A DNA stretch of 21,015 nucleotides from NCBI GenBank assembly GCA_030705695.1, contig JAUZPX010000022.1, positions 1-21,015 on the forward strand. The letters run 5' to 3'. How positions within the stretch are numbered: position 1 is the first letter of the stretch; each line of letters begins with the position of its first letter. The DNA comes from Bacillota bacterium. GTDB taxonomy: Bacteria; Bacillota; Clostridia; Oscillospirales; Acutalibacteraceae. The position numbers and the translations under genes were made by a program. The notes beneath the pieces are model-generated. The model searched no databases. It was not told the DNA's origin and saw nothing but the letters and a program-made list of their open reading frames with translations. Positions 8,296 to 15,503 of the stretch are shown in pieces.

Positions 8296-8397
8296 ATGTG
8301 CGGTTTCTTTGGAAACAATAATAATTCATGCTGCTGGATCATCATTTTAGTCGTTATTCTGTTTTGCTGCTGCAACAACAATCATGACTGCTGCTGA
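8296..8397 (+). CDS. Tiny Cys-rich membrane peptide, copy 1 (33 residues)
   Basis: The protein starts MCGFFGNNNNSCCW, has one short hydrophobic core (IIILVVILF) and ends CCCNNNHDCC. Cys makes up 8 of 33 residues and clusters at both edges of the span. AAAGGAGG at 8280-8287 is spaced for ATG 8296; the in-frame ATG four bases earlier would give only nine codons in another frame. A near-identical second copy follows 150 bases downstream, and the match at protein level with third-base changes supports real coding. It recalls the small hydrophobic YjcZ-type peptides of spore formers in size only. Function unknown. Metal binding, thioester or disulfide roles are possible. Confidence 0.75.
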   Translation: MCGFFGNNNNSCCWIIILVVILFCCCNNNHDCC

Positions 8398-8413
8398 TAA
8401 AAACTGAATTTAT

Positions 8414-8442
8414 TATACCGACGTCTTTTGGGCGTCGGTATA
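8414..8442 (+). terminator. Hairpin after Cys-rich peptide copy 1
   Basis: TATACCGACG (8414-8423) pairs perfectly with CGTCGGTATA (8433-8442) around a 9-base loop, 17 bases after the stop codon. The following bases are TATACATACA rather than a T tract, so termination may be weak. Confidence 0.55.
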
Positions 8443-8543
8443 TACATACAAGAAGTTTAAATAAATCTCAAATAAATTCTCTGTAACACTTTTTCAGTTT
8501 GAAAATATACTGATAATGTAACCTTTGAAAGGAGGAAGAATGT

Positions 8544-8657
8544 ATGTGCGGTTTATTTGGAAATAACAACAATTCATGCTGCTGGATCATAATTTTAGCC
8601 GTTATTCTGCTTTGCTGCTGTAACAATGATCATGACCGTGACGGCTGTGGCTGCTAA
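8544..8657 (+). CDS. Tiny Cys-rich membrane peptide, copy 2 (37 residues)
   Basis: The product begins MCGLFGNNNNSCCWIIILAV, continues ILLCCCNNDHDRDGCGC and ends. It repeats copy 1 with L/F, V/A and F/L swaps and a longer acidic, Cys/Gly tail. GGAGG at 8531-8535 precedes ATG 8544. The upstream regions of both copies share ATACTG(G/A)TA(T/A)TGTAAC followed by TTGAAAGGAGGAA, so each probably carries its own promoter around a TATACT box (8258-8263 and 8506-8511). No good -35 is visible, which leaves room for an alternative sigma factor. The arrangement is a tandem duplication. Function unknown. Confidence 0.75.
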   Translation: MCGLFGNNNNSCCWIIILAVILLCCCNNDHDRDGCGC

Positions 8658-8658
8658 A

Positions 8659-8720
8659 AATTAGCATGCTGAATCCTCACATTTCTTAAAGAAACAGGTG
8701 CGCTTTTAAGAGAACCTGTT
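8659..8720 (+). repeat. 40-bp dispersed repeat copy 1 with weak terminator
   Basis: The sequence from AATTAGCATGCTGAATCC (8659) to AACAGG (8698) recurs at 9825-9864 with one mismatch in 40. It runs into a hairpin AACAGGT (8693-8699)/ACCTGTT (8714-8720) followed by GATTTTG. The hairpin is less complete than the one attached to copy 2, as if decayed. It closes the Cys-rich peptide unit. Confidence 0.7.
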
Positions 8721-8854
8721 GATTTTGCTGTGATAAATAAAAATATTCTTCTATAAAATTTTTTTGAAGTATAAAATTAAGCCAAATACGATATAATCGG
8801 TAAGCGCGCTTGAAAAAAGGTTAATTTTATGTTATATTTTTTTTGGTGATTTAA

Positions 8855-9064
8855 TTGAAACTTAATTTAAAAAGCTCGAAGCTTATCACTGTTTTATTGA
8901 TTGGTTTTTATATAATAATGGTCGCCACAGGCTTTCATAATTTAATGAATGCTTGCCTGATGGTTTTTATTTCTTTGTCGGTTTTATTTTCAATCCGTAT
9001 TTTCTCTTATCCACACTCCGGATTGTTTTTTAAAGAAAAGCTTTGTGTACAACTTTTGAATTAA
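8855..9064 (+). CDS. Possible small two-span membrane protein
   Basis: A 69-residue frame opens at TTG 8855. It shows a basic start (KLNLKSSK), two hydrophobic stretches (about 10-26 and 33-49) and a short tail. There is a TATAAT at 8792-8797 but no convincing -35 and only GGTGAT as a ribosome site. The region from 8721 to 9117 otherwise shows nothing but AT-rich sequence. Composition fits a membrane peptide, but AT-rich non-coding DNA often yields such frames, so this is a weak call. Confidence 0.3.
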   Translation: MKLNLKSSKLITVLLIGFYIIMVATGFHNLMNACLMVFISLSVLFSIRIFSYPHSGLFFKEKLCVQLLN

Positions 9065-9117
9065 TTTCTTCATTCTTTTTTCAAAATAATAAAATAATAA
9101 AAAGGATGCAGAATAAA

Positions 9118-9807
9118 ATGAAAAATAATATTCGTAAATTGGGCTTTTGGTCATCTGCCATAAGCTTTATAATTTCTATTGCATATATCATATGCTTTGT
9201 TTGTAATTATTCAGGCAATTCGTCATTCACATGGACAAATTCAGTTGATTTCATAAACTACGCTAACACACATTCTGAAATATTCAAATACATTGCAATG
9301 GCACTGATGCCAATATTAAGCTTTTGCTTTCTTATTCAGTTAGAATGCCTAAGGGAAACGGTAGATTCCGAAAAACATTTCTTTGTAAGTACAGCAACAC
9401 ATTTTGCTATTGGATTTTCAGTTCTTGTCGGCATTAACTATTTTGTTCAGATTAGTGCAATAAGACTGCAAGTTGCTTCAAATAAAGCAGAAGCAGTTAG
9501 CCAGTTTGTTCAGGCAAACCCGATTTCATTCATTAGCGCGGTTAATATGCTTGGATGGACGGTTTTCTTTGGAATCGCGTGTATTTTCGCTTCATTGGCA
9601 ATGAAAAATGAACGCAAAGAACGATCGATAAAGTACTCATTTCTTATAAACGGTATTATGATGCTTACTTCAAGTATCGCATATACTTTTAACATAACTA
9701 TAATTCTGGCGATATTTATGTTTATCGGATTAGGTGCGGCATTAATAATAGAATCCATCTCATTATGCCTATATTTTAGCCGCATTCAATTGTTACAAAA
9801 ACAATAA
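9118..9807 (+). CDS. Six-span integral membrane protein, function unknown
   Basis: From ATG 9118 the product has 229 residues, with six predicted spans at about 10-29, 58-78, 94-113, 138-162, 173-191 and 193-220. A charged cytoplasmic loop (KNERKERS) lies between spans 4 and 5. An AAAGGA sequence lies 11 bases upstream. The frame is open further back, to 9043, but that extension overlaps the preceding frame and lacks a ribosome site. Residues such as NYFVQISAIRLQ and NMLGWTVFFGIACIFASLAM recall uncharacterised membrane proteins of clostridia. I recognise no catalytic or transport motif. It sits alone between two copies of a 40-bp repeat. Confidence 0.75.
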   Translation: MKNNIRKLGFWSSAISFIISIAYIICFVCNYSGNSSFTWTNSVDFINYANTHSEIFKYIAMALMPILSFCFLIQLECLRETVDSEKHFFVSTATHFAIGFSVLVGINYFVQISAIRLQVASNKAEAVSQFVQANPISFISAVNMLGWTVFFGIACIFASLAMKNERKERSIKYSFLINGIMMLTSSIAYTFNITIILAIFMFIGLGAALIIESISLCLYFSRIQLLQKQ

Positions 9808-9824
9808 TAAATAACTGTTACAGC

Positions 9825-9891
9825 AATTAGCATGCTGAATCCTCACATTTCTTAAAGCAACAGGCGCGCTTAAAAGCGCGCCTGTTGCTTT
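9825..9891 (+). terminator. Strong intrinsic terminator carrying repeat copy 2
   Basis: AAAGCAACAGGCGCGC (9854-9869) pairs perfectly over 16 bases with GCGCGCCTGTTGCTTT (9876-9891) around TTAAAA. Bases 9825-9864 are the second copy of the 40-bp repeat found at 8659-8698. It ends the transcript of the six-span membrane protein. Confidence 0.85.
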
Positions 9892-9990
9892 ATATGTTAA
9901 AATGCAAAAAATCATATAACATTTCAAGTTTTGTATCAATATAATTTAATTTTCATAAAATACAATATAATAATTCGGAGGTAATTTTAA

Positions 9991-10650
9991 ATGTATATGT
10001 ATACTCATCAAGGAAACCCTTATTATTCCGTGGATGCACCCGTTCAAACTTCTTATATACGCGTTCTTCACGCATCACCTGATGCTCCTGCGGTAGACGT
10101 ATATGCAAATGATAATTTAATCTCAAAAAACCTTTCCTATAAACAGTTAACACCATATTTACCCGTTATGCCAGGCATTTATAATTTAAAAGTTTATCCA
10201 GCAGGTCAGCAGGTAAACCCTGTTATAAATACAAATGTGACTGTAACGCCTAACAGTGCATTTACAATCGCAGCAGTAGGGAAATTAGCAAATATAGGCT
10301 TGCTGCCAATACATGAAATTTATATGCCGCAAGTTCCAATGAATATGATGGACAATTCATACGTTCGATTTGTTCATCTCTCTCCCGATGCCCCAGCTGT
10401 AGACATAACACTCCCCGACGGTACAAAGCTTTTTGAAAATGTGTCATACAAAGAATATACCAATTACATTGGAGTGAAGCCGGGAACCTATACCTTACAA
10501 GTTAAACCAACGGGAAGTGATAAAGTAGTATTAACTGTACCCAATGTTTCACTTATGCCTGGAATGCTTTATTCTGTTTACGCAGTCGGTCTTGTAGGTG
10601 AAAATCCTCCATTAGAAGCAATTATTTCATCCGATGGCAAATATCAATAA
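9991..10650 (+). CDS. DUF4397 two-repeat protein
   Basis: 219 residues made of two homologous beta-rich units: about 21-98 (YIRVLHASPDAPAVDVYAN, LPVMPGIYNLKVYPAG) and about 124-200 (YVRFVHLSPDAPAVDITLPDG, IGVKPGTYTLQVKPTG). The motif (V/L)(L/H)xSPDAPAVD is the hallmark of DUF4397, a family found in secreted and envelope proteins of unknown function. There is no signal peptide. The N-terminus is MYMYTHQGNPYYSVD, so it is cytoplasmic, spore-associated or exported by another route. GGAGG with a 10-base spacing precedes ATG 9991, and TATAAT boxes lie just upstream without a clear -35. It is a single-gene unit flanked by terminators. Confidence 0.9.
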   Translation: MYMYTHQGNPYYSVDAPVQTSYIRVLHASPDAPAVDVYANDNLISKNLSYKQLTPYLPVMPGIYNLKVYPAGQQVNPVINTNVTVTPNSAFTIAAVGKLANIGLLPIHEIYMPQVPMNMMDNSYVRFVHLSPDAPAVDITLPDGTKLFENVSYKEYTNYIGVKPGTYTLQVKPTGSDKVVLTVPNVSLMPGMLYSVYAVGLVGENPPLEAIISSDGKYQ

Positions 10651-10660
10651 TGATTAAGTT

Positions 10661-10713
10661 TAAATTTGCCTACAAAATATGTAAAAGCAATTTTAATTAA
10701 GTAGGCAAATTTT
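10661..10713 (+). terminator. Inverted repeat after the DUF4397 gene
   Basis: AAATTTGCCTAC (10662-10673) pairs with GTAGGCAAATTT (10701-10712), 12 perfect pairs. The loop is long (27 bases) and AT-rich, and TTTAAT follows. It begins 11 bases after the stop codon and is the likely transcript end. Confidence 0.65.
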
Positions 10714-10794
10714 AATAACTTTCAGCATTACTGTACCTTTTTAATTGTTACCCTTTTTACCGCAATGTGGTATAAATGTTCTTGGCACATTGCA

Positions 10795-10878
10795 TTTGGA
10801 GAATAACTAAACGTATTAGATTTTGACTGATACGGTGCAGTTGAATTTGCATCACGCACTTCAACTTTTACAACTTGT
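10795..10878 (-). pseudogene. Fragment of a dockerin/Ig-like protein gene (C-terminal end)
   Basis: Read on the minus strand this stretch encodes VEVRDANSTAPYQSKSNTFS then YSPN. It is nearly the same as the last 25 residues of the intact gene at 14135-15052 (VEVRDANSTAPYQSKSITFS, YSP). It has no start, and a stop lies a few codons upstream in frame. The homologous reading runs past the expected end into unrelated codons. It is a gene remnant left by duplication and deletion. The remainder of 10714-11005 holds only a hairpin (next entry). Confidence 0.8.
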
Positions 10879-10928
10879 GATTAATTTTAGCTCATGCGTT
10901 AAAATTTTTATATCAAACCTATTAACTT

Positions 10929-10967
10929 GAGAACCACAGTGTTACGAAAAGCAACACCGTGGTTCTC
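10929..10967. terminator. Strong hairpin downstream of the anchored protein gene
   Basis: GAGAACCAC (10929-10937) pairs with GTGGTTCTC (10959-10967). After one mismatch GTGTT pairs with AACAC, and the loop has 9 bases. The 14 pairs make it one of the stablest hairpins here. No T tract follows on either strand. It lies 39 bases beyond the minus-strand gene stop at 11006, so it may be a processing or transcript-end signal for that gene. Confidence 0.5.
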
Positions 10968-11005
10968 ATACTTAAATAGTCTACGTTATAAAACATTTAA
11001 AACTT

Positions 11006-11572
11006 TCACATCTGTGGTTCAAATCCCTCAAACCAATGATCTGAAATTCTTTCTAAATTATAGAACGCTTGTTTAGTCTCAATAGAAGAATTATCTGTAC
11101 TATAATATAAGAATAAGGGTAAATATTTGAACTCACTCAAATTATTTTTATTTAATTTTTCTTCAAATCTAATACTAAGTTCGTCACCATTATAAGAAGC
11201 ATCCATGCTCCCAAATGGAACCTCAGAATTCTTTACATAATTTCTAAAGGCGACATTTAATGATGAAAATTTAATAACTTGAGGTTTTCCTCCATATTCA
11301 TGTGTCAGCAGATTTTTTGACTTGACATCATAATAGCAAGAAAAGTTCTTTTTGCCTGAATTATCTTTATTGATTGCATCAATTAGGGCATCATATAAAC
11401 CTTTGTTTTTCTTTATATCTTCTTTTAATAACTCTTTGCTTATTTCATAGTCTTTATGATCCCAAACGGGATTTGATGAAGTAATATTATTGTTATTTTT
11501 AATTATGAATACACCTATACCTATACTAATTACTGCTATTAAACTACCGAAGATAATAAGTCTTTTTTTCAT
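11006..11572 (-). CDS. Anchored extracytoplasmic protein, function unknown
   Basis: 188 residues. MKKR is followed by one hydrophobic span (LIIFGSLIAVISIGIGVFII, about 5-24), with no lipobox, so it is probably an uncleaved N-terminal membrane anchor. The rest is a soluble, Lys/Asn-rich domain with aromatic clusters (FKYLPLFLYYSTD, ISDHWFEGFEP). AAGAGG at about 8 bases before ATG 11572 supports the start. The same AGAGGTTTTAAT start context precedes the leucine-rich-repeat gene next door. No family recognised. Confidence 0.7.
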   Translation of the reverse strand: MKKRLIIFGSLIAVISIGIGVFIIKNNNNITSSNPVWDHKDYEISKELLKEDIKKNKGLYDALIDAINKDNSGKKNFSCYYDVKSKNLLTHEYGGKPQVIKFSSLNVAFRNYVKNSEVPFGSMDASYNGDELSIRFEEKLNKNNLSEFKYLPLFLYYSTDNSSIETKQAFYNLERISDHWFEGFEPQM

Positions 11573-11767
11573 TAAAACCTCTTATGCTCTAAATTTGACA
11601 CAATTTAAATCTATTTAATATTGTATACATTGTGTTTTTTGCATCATAACTTAGAAATATTATGATAGCCTATTCAAGCCATTATTCAACTGTTACTTTT
11701 CTAATATTAATTAAAAATTACCAATAAGAAAAAATATAATCTTTATAATCTTAATGTTTTCTGATAA

Positions 11768-14017
11768 TTATTTAATCGTAATCATTCCTGCTAAATATTC
11801 TTGTATTACAGTTGCATCCTTTAGATTTATTACCCCATCATGGTATACATCTGCAAATAACAATTGATTTTGTGTTAATGAACACATACTTGCAATATAT
11901 AATTGAATTGTTGTTGCATCCTTTAAACTGACAACGCCATCACCATTAACATCTCCAAGCGGCATATAAACAGCGTATAATGTCATATCATTCATAACAA
12001 CATTATTATTGAAATCCCAAGGTGAAGATGTCCCTGCAGGGTCAGAATACCACCCTTTAAAAATATAACCTGATTTTTGTGGAAGAATTGGAGTTGGGCA
12101 AAAAGTTCCAGATATAACATTAGAATTATAGTTGCTTTGATTTGAGTTTTGATAATTCAACGTAACTATTTTATGTGTAGAACTTGGATTGAAAGTCGCT
12201 TTAGTACCTAAGAAAGCATCAAAGCCTTTTTCAGAGGATGTATAATAGAAAACTAAGTTCTTGTCGGAATCCCATGCACTATGCCAAACATAAGGGAAAT
12301 CCCCAAAAAAGTAAACTGCTTTTAATTGTGGGCAATCATAAAAAGCTGAATCTCCTAAATAATTAACAGAACTGCTAAGTGAAATATGACTTAATTTTGT
12401 ACAATCGGAAAATGTATATGCAAGAATATTTGAAACGCCTTTACCAATTGCAACTGTTTGCAAGTTAGAACAACCTTCAAAAGCCGAATCCCCAAGTGAA
12501 TTTACACTATCTGGGATATTAATATTTACCAATGAAGTACAGCCTGCAAATGTAGATGATCCAATGTTTACTATAGTATCTCCTAAGTTTACATTAACTA
12601 AATTTGTACAATTATAAAACATACTATTTGAAACGTTTTGCACTCCGCTGTCTATTTTTATTGATTTTAAACCAATGCAATTTTTAAAAGTATTATCTGA
12701 AATATTTTTTACTGAACCTGGAATTTCAAATGAAGTTAGGGCACTACACCCTAAAAATGCATTTGAACCGATTTTAGTTATTGTTCCATTGAAATTTATA
12801 GTTTTAAGTGAAGTACAGTTTTCAAAAATATTATCAGGAAGCTCTGTAATTCCACTTCCCAAAGTTATAGATTTTAAACTAATGCAATCCTTAAATGTCG
12901 CTTCTTTTCCTAATGATACTATATAATCTGGAATTGTAATATTTGTTAAACGAATACAATCAGAAAAAGCGTTTAAATTTAATTTCGTGATTTTATTATC
13001 AAACACAATACTTTGAATCCCGCTATTATAAAAAGCGCCTGCCCCTATTTCAGTAAGATTAGGAGGAAGTATTACTTCAGCGAGAGATGAACAATTTTGA
13101 AAAGAATAAATACCAATAGTATGTATTACTGGATTAAATACAACTTTTGATAAGTTAGTGCAAGAGCAAAAAGCATAATCTGGAATATTTGTTATTCCGT
13201 TTCCAAAATCCAGTTCAGAAACTGATGTGCATCCTTCGAAAGCATTATTCCCAATATTTGTTACACTATCAGGGATAACAATTTTAGTTAGCGAACTACA
13301 TCCCCAAAACGATTTCATACCAATTGAAGTTAAACTGTTGCTAATGTCAATATTAGTTAAAGACCTGCAATCGGAAAAGGCACAATCTCCTAAAGTCTTT
13401 ATATTTTTCAAAGACGGAATTGAAGATAAACTATCACAATCTTCAAATGCACCTGCCTCAATAGTATCAACAATATTGCTATCGTATGTAACAGTAGTCA
13501 AATTATTACAGCCAGAGAATATCCCATAAGGGATTGATTTAACCCCTTTACCAATTTCAACTGTCTTTAATCCTACACAATTACAAAAAGCAGAATTTGG
13601 AGTAATTGAATTGCCGAAATCATATTCAGGAAAATTAGTTACACTATCAGGAATATTAATATCAGTTAGAGAAATACATCCGTCAAAAGCGTGTTGAGCA
13701 ATACTTTTTAATGTGTCTGGGAATTTCACGCTTGTTATTAATGAATTTGCTTCAAATGCACATTGACCAATCTCAACAACCGGTAAATCATTTATTGTCT
13801 CTGGAATTATTATATCTCCTCCGTTTGAATTATATGATGTAATCATAACCTGTGAGTCATTGTTTATCAATTTATATGAGTAATCACCTGATACCGGATC
13901 AGATGGGGTAGGACTCAATCCTGTTTTTGTTATAGCAGAAAAAGATATCAAACAATTCGATAACATTAATGTAAAAACGAGTGCCATTACTAGAAACTTA
14001 CAAAAAAATTTTTTCAT
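11768..14017 (-). CDS. Secreted BspA-type leucine-rich-repeat protein with InlB repeat and dockerin
   Basis: 749 residues. A signal peptide (about 1-28) is followed by a long array (about 60-590) of 22-24 residue Treponema-pallidum-type leucine-rich repeats, LRR_5/BspA class, e.g. IGSNAFLGCSALTSFEIPGSVKNI. These usually mediate adhesion to host or matrix proteins. Residues about 610-685 form an InlB B-repeat-like unit ending SGYIFKGWYSDPAGTSSPWDF and DMTLYAVY. The last 62 residues are a type I dockerin with two duplicated loops, DVNGDGVVSLKDA and DVYHDGVINLKDA, each followed by a Leu-rich helix. Dockerins bind cohesins in a Ca-dependent way, suggesting display on a cohesin-bearing scaffold. 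No enzyme domain is present. AGAGG precedes ATG 14017. Whether the genome encodes a cohesin cannot be seen here. Confidence 0.93.
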   Translation of the reverse strand: MKKFFCKFLVMALVFTLMLSNCLISFSAITKTGLSPTPSDPVSGDYSYKLINNDSQVMITSYNSNGGDIIIPETINDLPVVEIGQCAFEANSLITSVKFPDTLKSIAQHAFDGCISLTDINIPDSVTNFPEYDFGNSITPNSAFCNCVGLKTVEIGKGVKSIPYGIFSGCNNLTTVTYDSNIVDTIEAGAFEDCDSLSSIPSLKNIKTLGDCAFSDCRSLTNIDISNSLTSIGMKSFWGCSSLTKIVIPDSVTNIGNNAFEGCTSVSELDFGNGITNIPDYAFCSCTNLSKVVFNPVIHTIGIYSFQNCSSLAEVILPPNLTEIGAGAFYNSGIQSIVFDNKITKLNLNAFSDCIRLTNITIPDYIVSLGKEATFKDCISLKSITLGSGITELPDNIFENCTSLKTINFNGTITKIGSNAFLGCSALTSFEIPGSVKNISDNTFKNCIGLKSIKIDSGVQNVSNSMFYNCTNLVNVNLGDTIVNIGSSTFAGCTSLVNINIPDSVNSLGDSAFEGCSNLQTVAIGKGVSNILAYTFSDCTKLSHISLSSSVNYLGDSAFYDCPQLKAVYFFGDFPYVWHSAWDSDKNLVFYYTSSEKGFDAFLGTKATFNPSSTHKIVTLNYQNSNQSNYNSNVISGTFCPTPILPQKSGYIFKGWYSDPAGTSSPWDFNNNVVMNDMTLYAVYMPLGDVNGDGVVSLKDATTIQLYIASMCSLTQNQLLFADVYHDGVINLKDATVIQEYLAGMITIK

Positions 14018-14134
14018 ATTAAAACCTCTAAACTTCTTATAATTTAATTTTGTATTTTAAAAAGTAAATATTATTACTTCATGTCAAATTTCAAAAATAT
14101 TAATTTCATTTACTACTATCTCTTCAAAAAACAA

Positions 14135-15052
14135 CTACCCAACTAATCTCGGAGAATAACTAAACGTAATAGATTTTGACTGATAGGGTGCAGTTGAATT
14201 AGCGTCACGTACTTCCACTGTCAAAATTTGATTCACATTCATTGGGGCAGGATAACTGTTATATTCTAAATCATACGTATTTTTCGATGAAAATGGTTGG
14301 ACAACAGTACCGTTCAAAGAAAATTGATACTCATAAGGTGCAGTTCCCATAAACCCATCTGCCGTAAATGTTAAATTGTCATATTGCTCAGGACTTATAT
14401 TATTACAATAAAAGTCCTTAACTTGAGCAATACCTGATTCGAGATTGTTTACAACTTGATAATTAGGTATTTCGACAGTTTCAGAATTTTCAAGCCGATC
14501 TGTGAAAACGACCTTAATATCATAAGTTCCTACGGCAGAAGGAGTCCAGACTGCTGTATTTTGCATACTTGGATTAGTGCTTGTATTTGCTATTGGATTT
14601 CCATTTACAGTAACAGAATAGCTGTAGGGTCCAATGCCTCCGCGCGGGATTGACGTTATAGTGACAGGTGTTCCAACTGTCGCGGCACCAGAACAATAAT
14701 CAGTATATAAGGCTCCTTGTTCAATTACACAATAAACAATATATTGCCCAATAGGAAATTCCATTATAAGACTAGCAAGATATTTTTGAATCATCGTTGC
14801 ATCTTTTAAATTCAATGTTAAATCGCCGTTTACATCACCAGCAACTTTTTGATACGGAGTTAGGCTAATGACACCAGCAAGATATTTTTGAATCATTGTG
14901 GCATCTTTTAAAGATACTCCTCCATTTGTCGATTGCTGCACATTGCCGGTATATATACACATAGCAGCATTTGAACTAAAAACTGAAGATACGGCTAAAA
15001 CGAGCAATGCAGAAAGAAGAACGCACAATGTTTTGATTTTAATTTTCATCAT
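14135..15052 (-). CDS. Secreted protein with N-terminal dockerin and Ig-like domains
   Basis: 305 residues. A signal peptide (1-30, ending SSNAA) is followed directly by a dockerin (about 37-95) and then two beta-sandwich, Ig/PKD-like segments. These are marked by GGIGPYSYSVTVNG / AVGTYDIKVVFTD and GTAPYEYQFSLNG / VEVRDANSTAPYQSKSITFS. The dockerin helices are SLKDATMIQKYLAG and NLKDATMIQKYLAS. The first Ca loop is degenerate (NVQQSTNGGVSLKDA lacks the D-x-N-x-D ligands). The second (DVNGDLTLNLKDA) keeps the Asp/Asn ligands. A loop this poor may reduce Ca-dependent cohesin binding. GAGGTAAAT before the ATG pair (15052/15049) supports the start. Its 3' end was the source of, or shares ancestry with, the scrap at 10795-10878. 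Confidence 0.85.
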   Translation of the reverse strand: MMKIKIKTLCVLLSALLVLAVSSVFSSNAAMCIYTGNVQQSTNGGVSLKDATMIQKYLAGVISLTPYQKVAGDVNGDLTLNLKDATMIQKYLASLIMEFPIGQYIVYCVIEQGALYTDYCSGAATVGTPVTITSIPRGGIGPYSYSVTVNGNPIANTSTNPSMQNTAVWTPSAVGTYDIKVVFTDRLENSETVEIPNYQVVNNLESGIAQVKDFYCNNISPEQYDNLTFTADGFMGTAPYEYQFSLNGTVVQPFSSKNTYDLEYNSYPAPMNVNQILTVEVRDANSTAPYQSKSITFSYSPRLVG

Positions 15053-15126
15053 ATTTACCTCATTTCTTGAATTTCAAAAAAACTTAATTAGAGTTGCTAC
15101 TGGCATCTTTTACACAATACGAGAAA

Positions 15127-15155
15127 ACGATACACCTGTAAAATGTGTTTGTCAA
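15127..15155 (-). promoter_or_regulatory. Candidate promoter of the dockerin/Ig-like gene
   Basis: On the minus strand TTGACA (15155-15150) and TATCGT (15132-15127) are 17 bases apart. The -35 is perfect and the -10 is weak. The start would be near 15120, giving a leader of about 70 bases. Confidence 0.5.
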
Positions 15156-15194
15156 TAGATATTTTCTATTAATTTTAGTTAAGTAACAAAATAA

Positions 15195-15446
15195 TTATTC
15201 TTTAATTTTTTTTATTTTTATTCCTAATATACAATCTCTACAAATATATCTATCTTTGGCTTGATAAAGGTTTTCTTCAGTTCCGCATAAAAAACAAGAT
15301 TCATTATTTTCTTGCAAAATAATACGGCTACCTTTTTTTATAATTGCAATTTTGGTTTCTTTCCCCCATGCCAGTTCTTTTCTAAATTCCTGTGGTAATA
15401 CAATCCGACCTAATTTATCAATTTTTTTAACAGTTTTGCATTGCAT
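15195..15446 (-). CDS. AbrB/SpoVT-type transcription regulator with C-terminal zinc knuckle
   Basis: 83 residues from ATG 15446. Residues 4-46 are an AbrB/MazE swapped-hairpin DNA-binding fold (VKKIDKLGRIVLPQEFRKEL, then AIIKKGSRIILQE). Residues 51-72 hold CFLC and CRDC pairs that should bind zinc, a tail seen in clostridial AbrB-like regulators. GGAGG lies 10 bases upstream. The frame extends back to 15479 without a better ribosome site. Members act as transition-state regulators or as antitoxins. No toxin adjoins it on its own strand, and it is divergent from the XRE gene, sharing promoter DNA with two mirrored operator-like sites. Confidence 0.88.
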   Translation of the reverse strand: MQCKTVKKIDKLGRIVLPQEFRKELAWGKETKIAIIKKGSRIILQENNESCFLCGTEENLYQAKDRYICRDCILGIKIKKIKE

Positions 15447-15473
15447 AAAAATTTTTCCTCCATTTTTGTATAT

Positions 15474-15492
15474 TGACATTCAGTGCGTGTCA
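15474..15492. promoter_or_regulatory. Operator-like site 1 (TGACA-N9-TGTCA)
   Basis: The minus strand reads TGACACGCACTGAATGTCA. It matches site 2 in 16 of 19 positions but in the opposite orientation. It overlaps the predicted start-site region of the abrB-like gene, just downstream of that gene's -10 box, where a bound protein would block transcription. Confidence 0.6.
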
Positions 15493-15503
15493 CTATGTTT
15501 GTT

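Noticed and set aside
8190..8381. Minus-strand 63-codon frame over the first Cys-rich peptide
   Set aside because: It is the shadow of a plus-strand gene with a clear ribosome site, and it has no start signals of its own.
12200..13800. Regular repeated pattern that could be mistaken for a tandem DNA repeat or CRISPR-like array
   Set aside because: The periodicity of about 66-72 bases is the coding signal of 22-24 residue leucine-rich repeats. Units diverge at DNA level and no spacer/repeat division exists.
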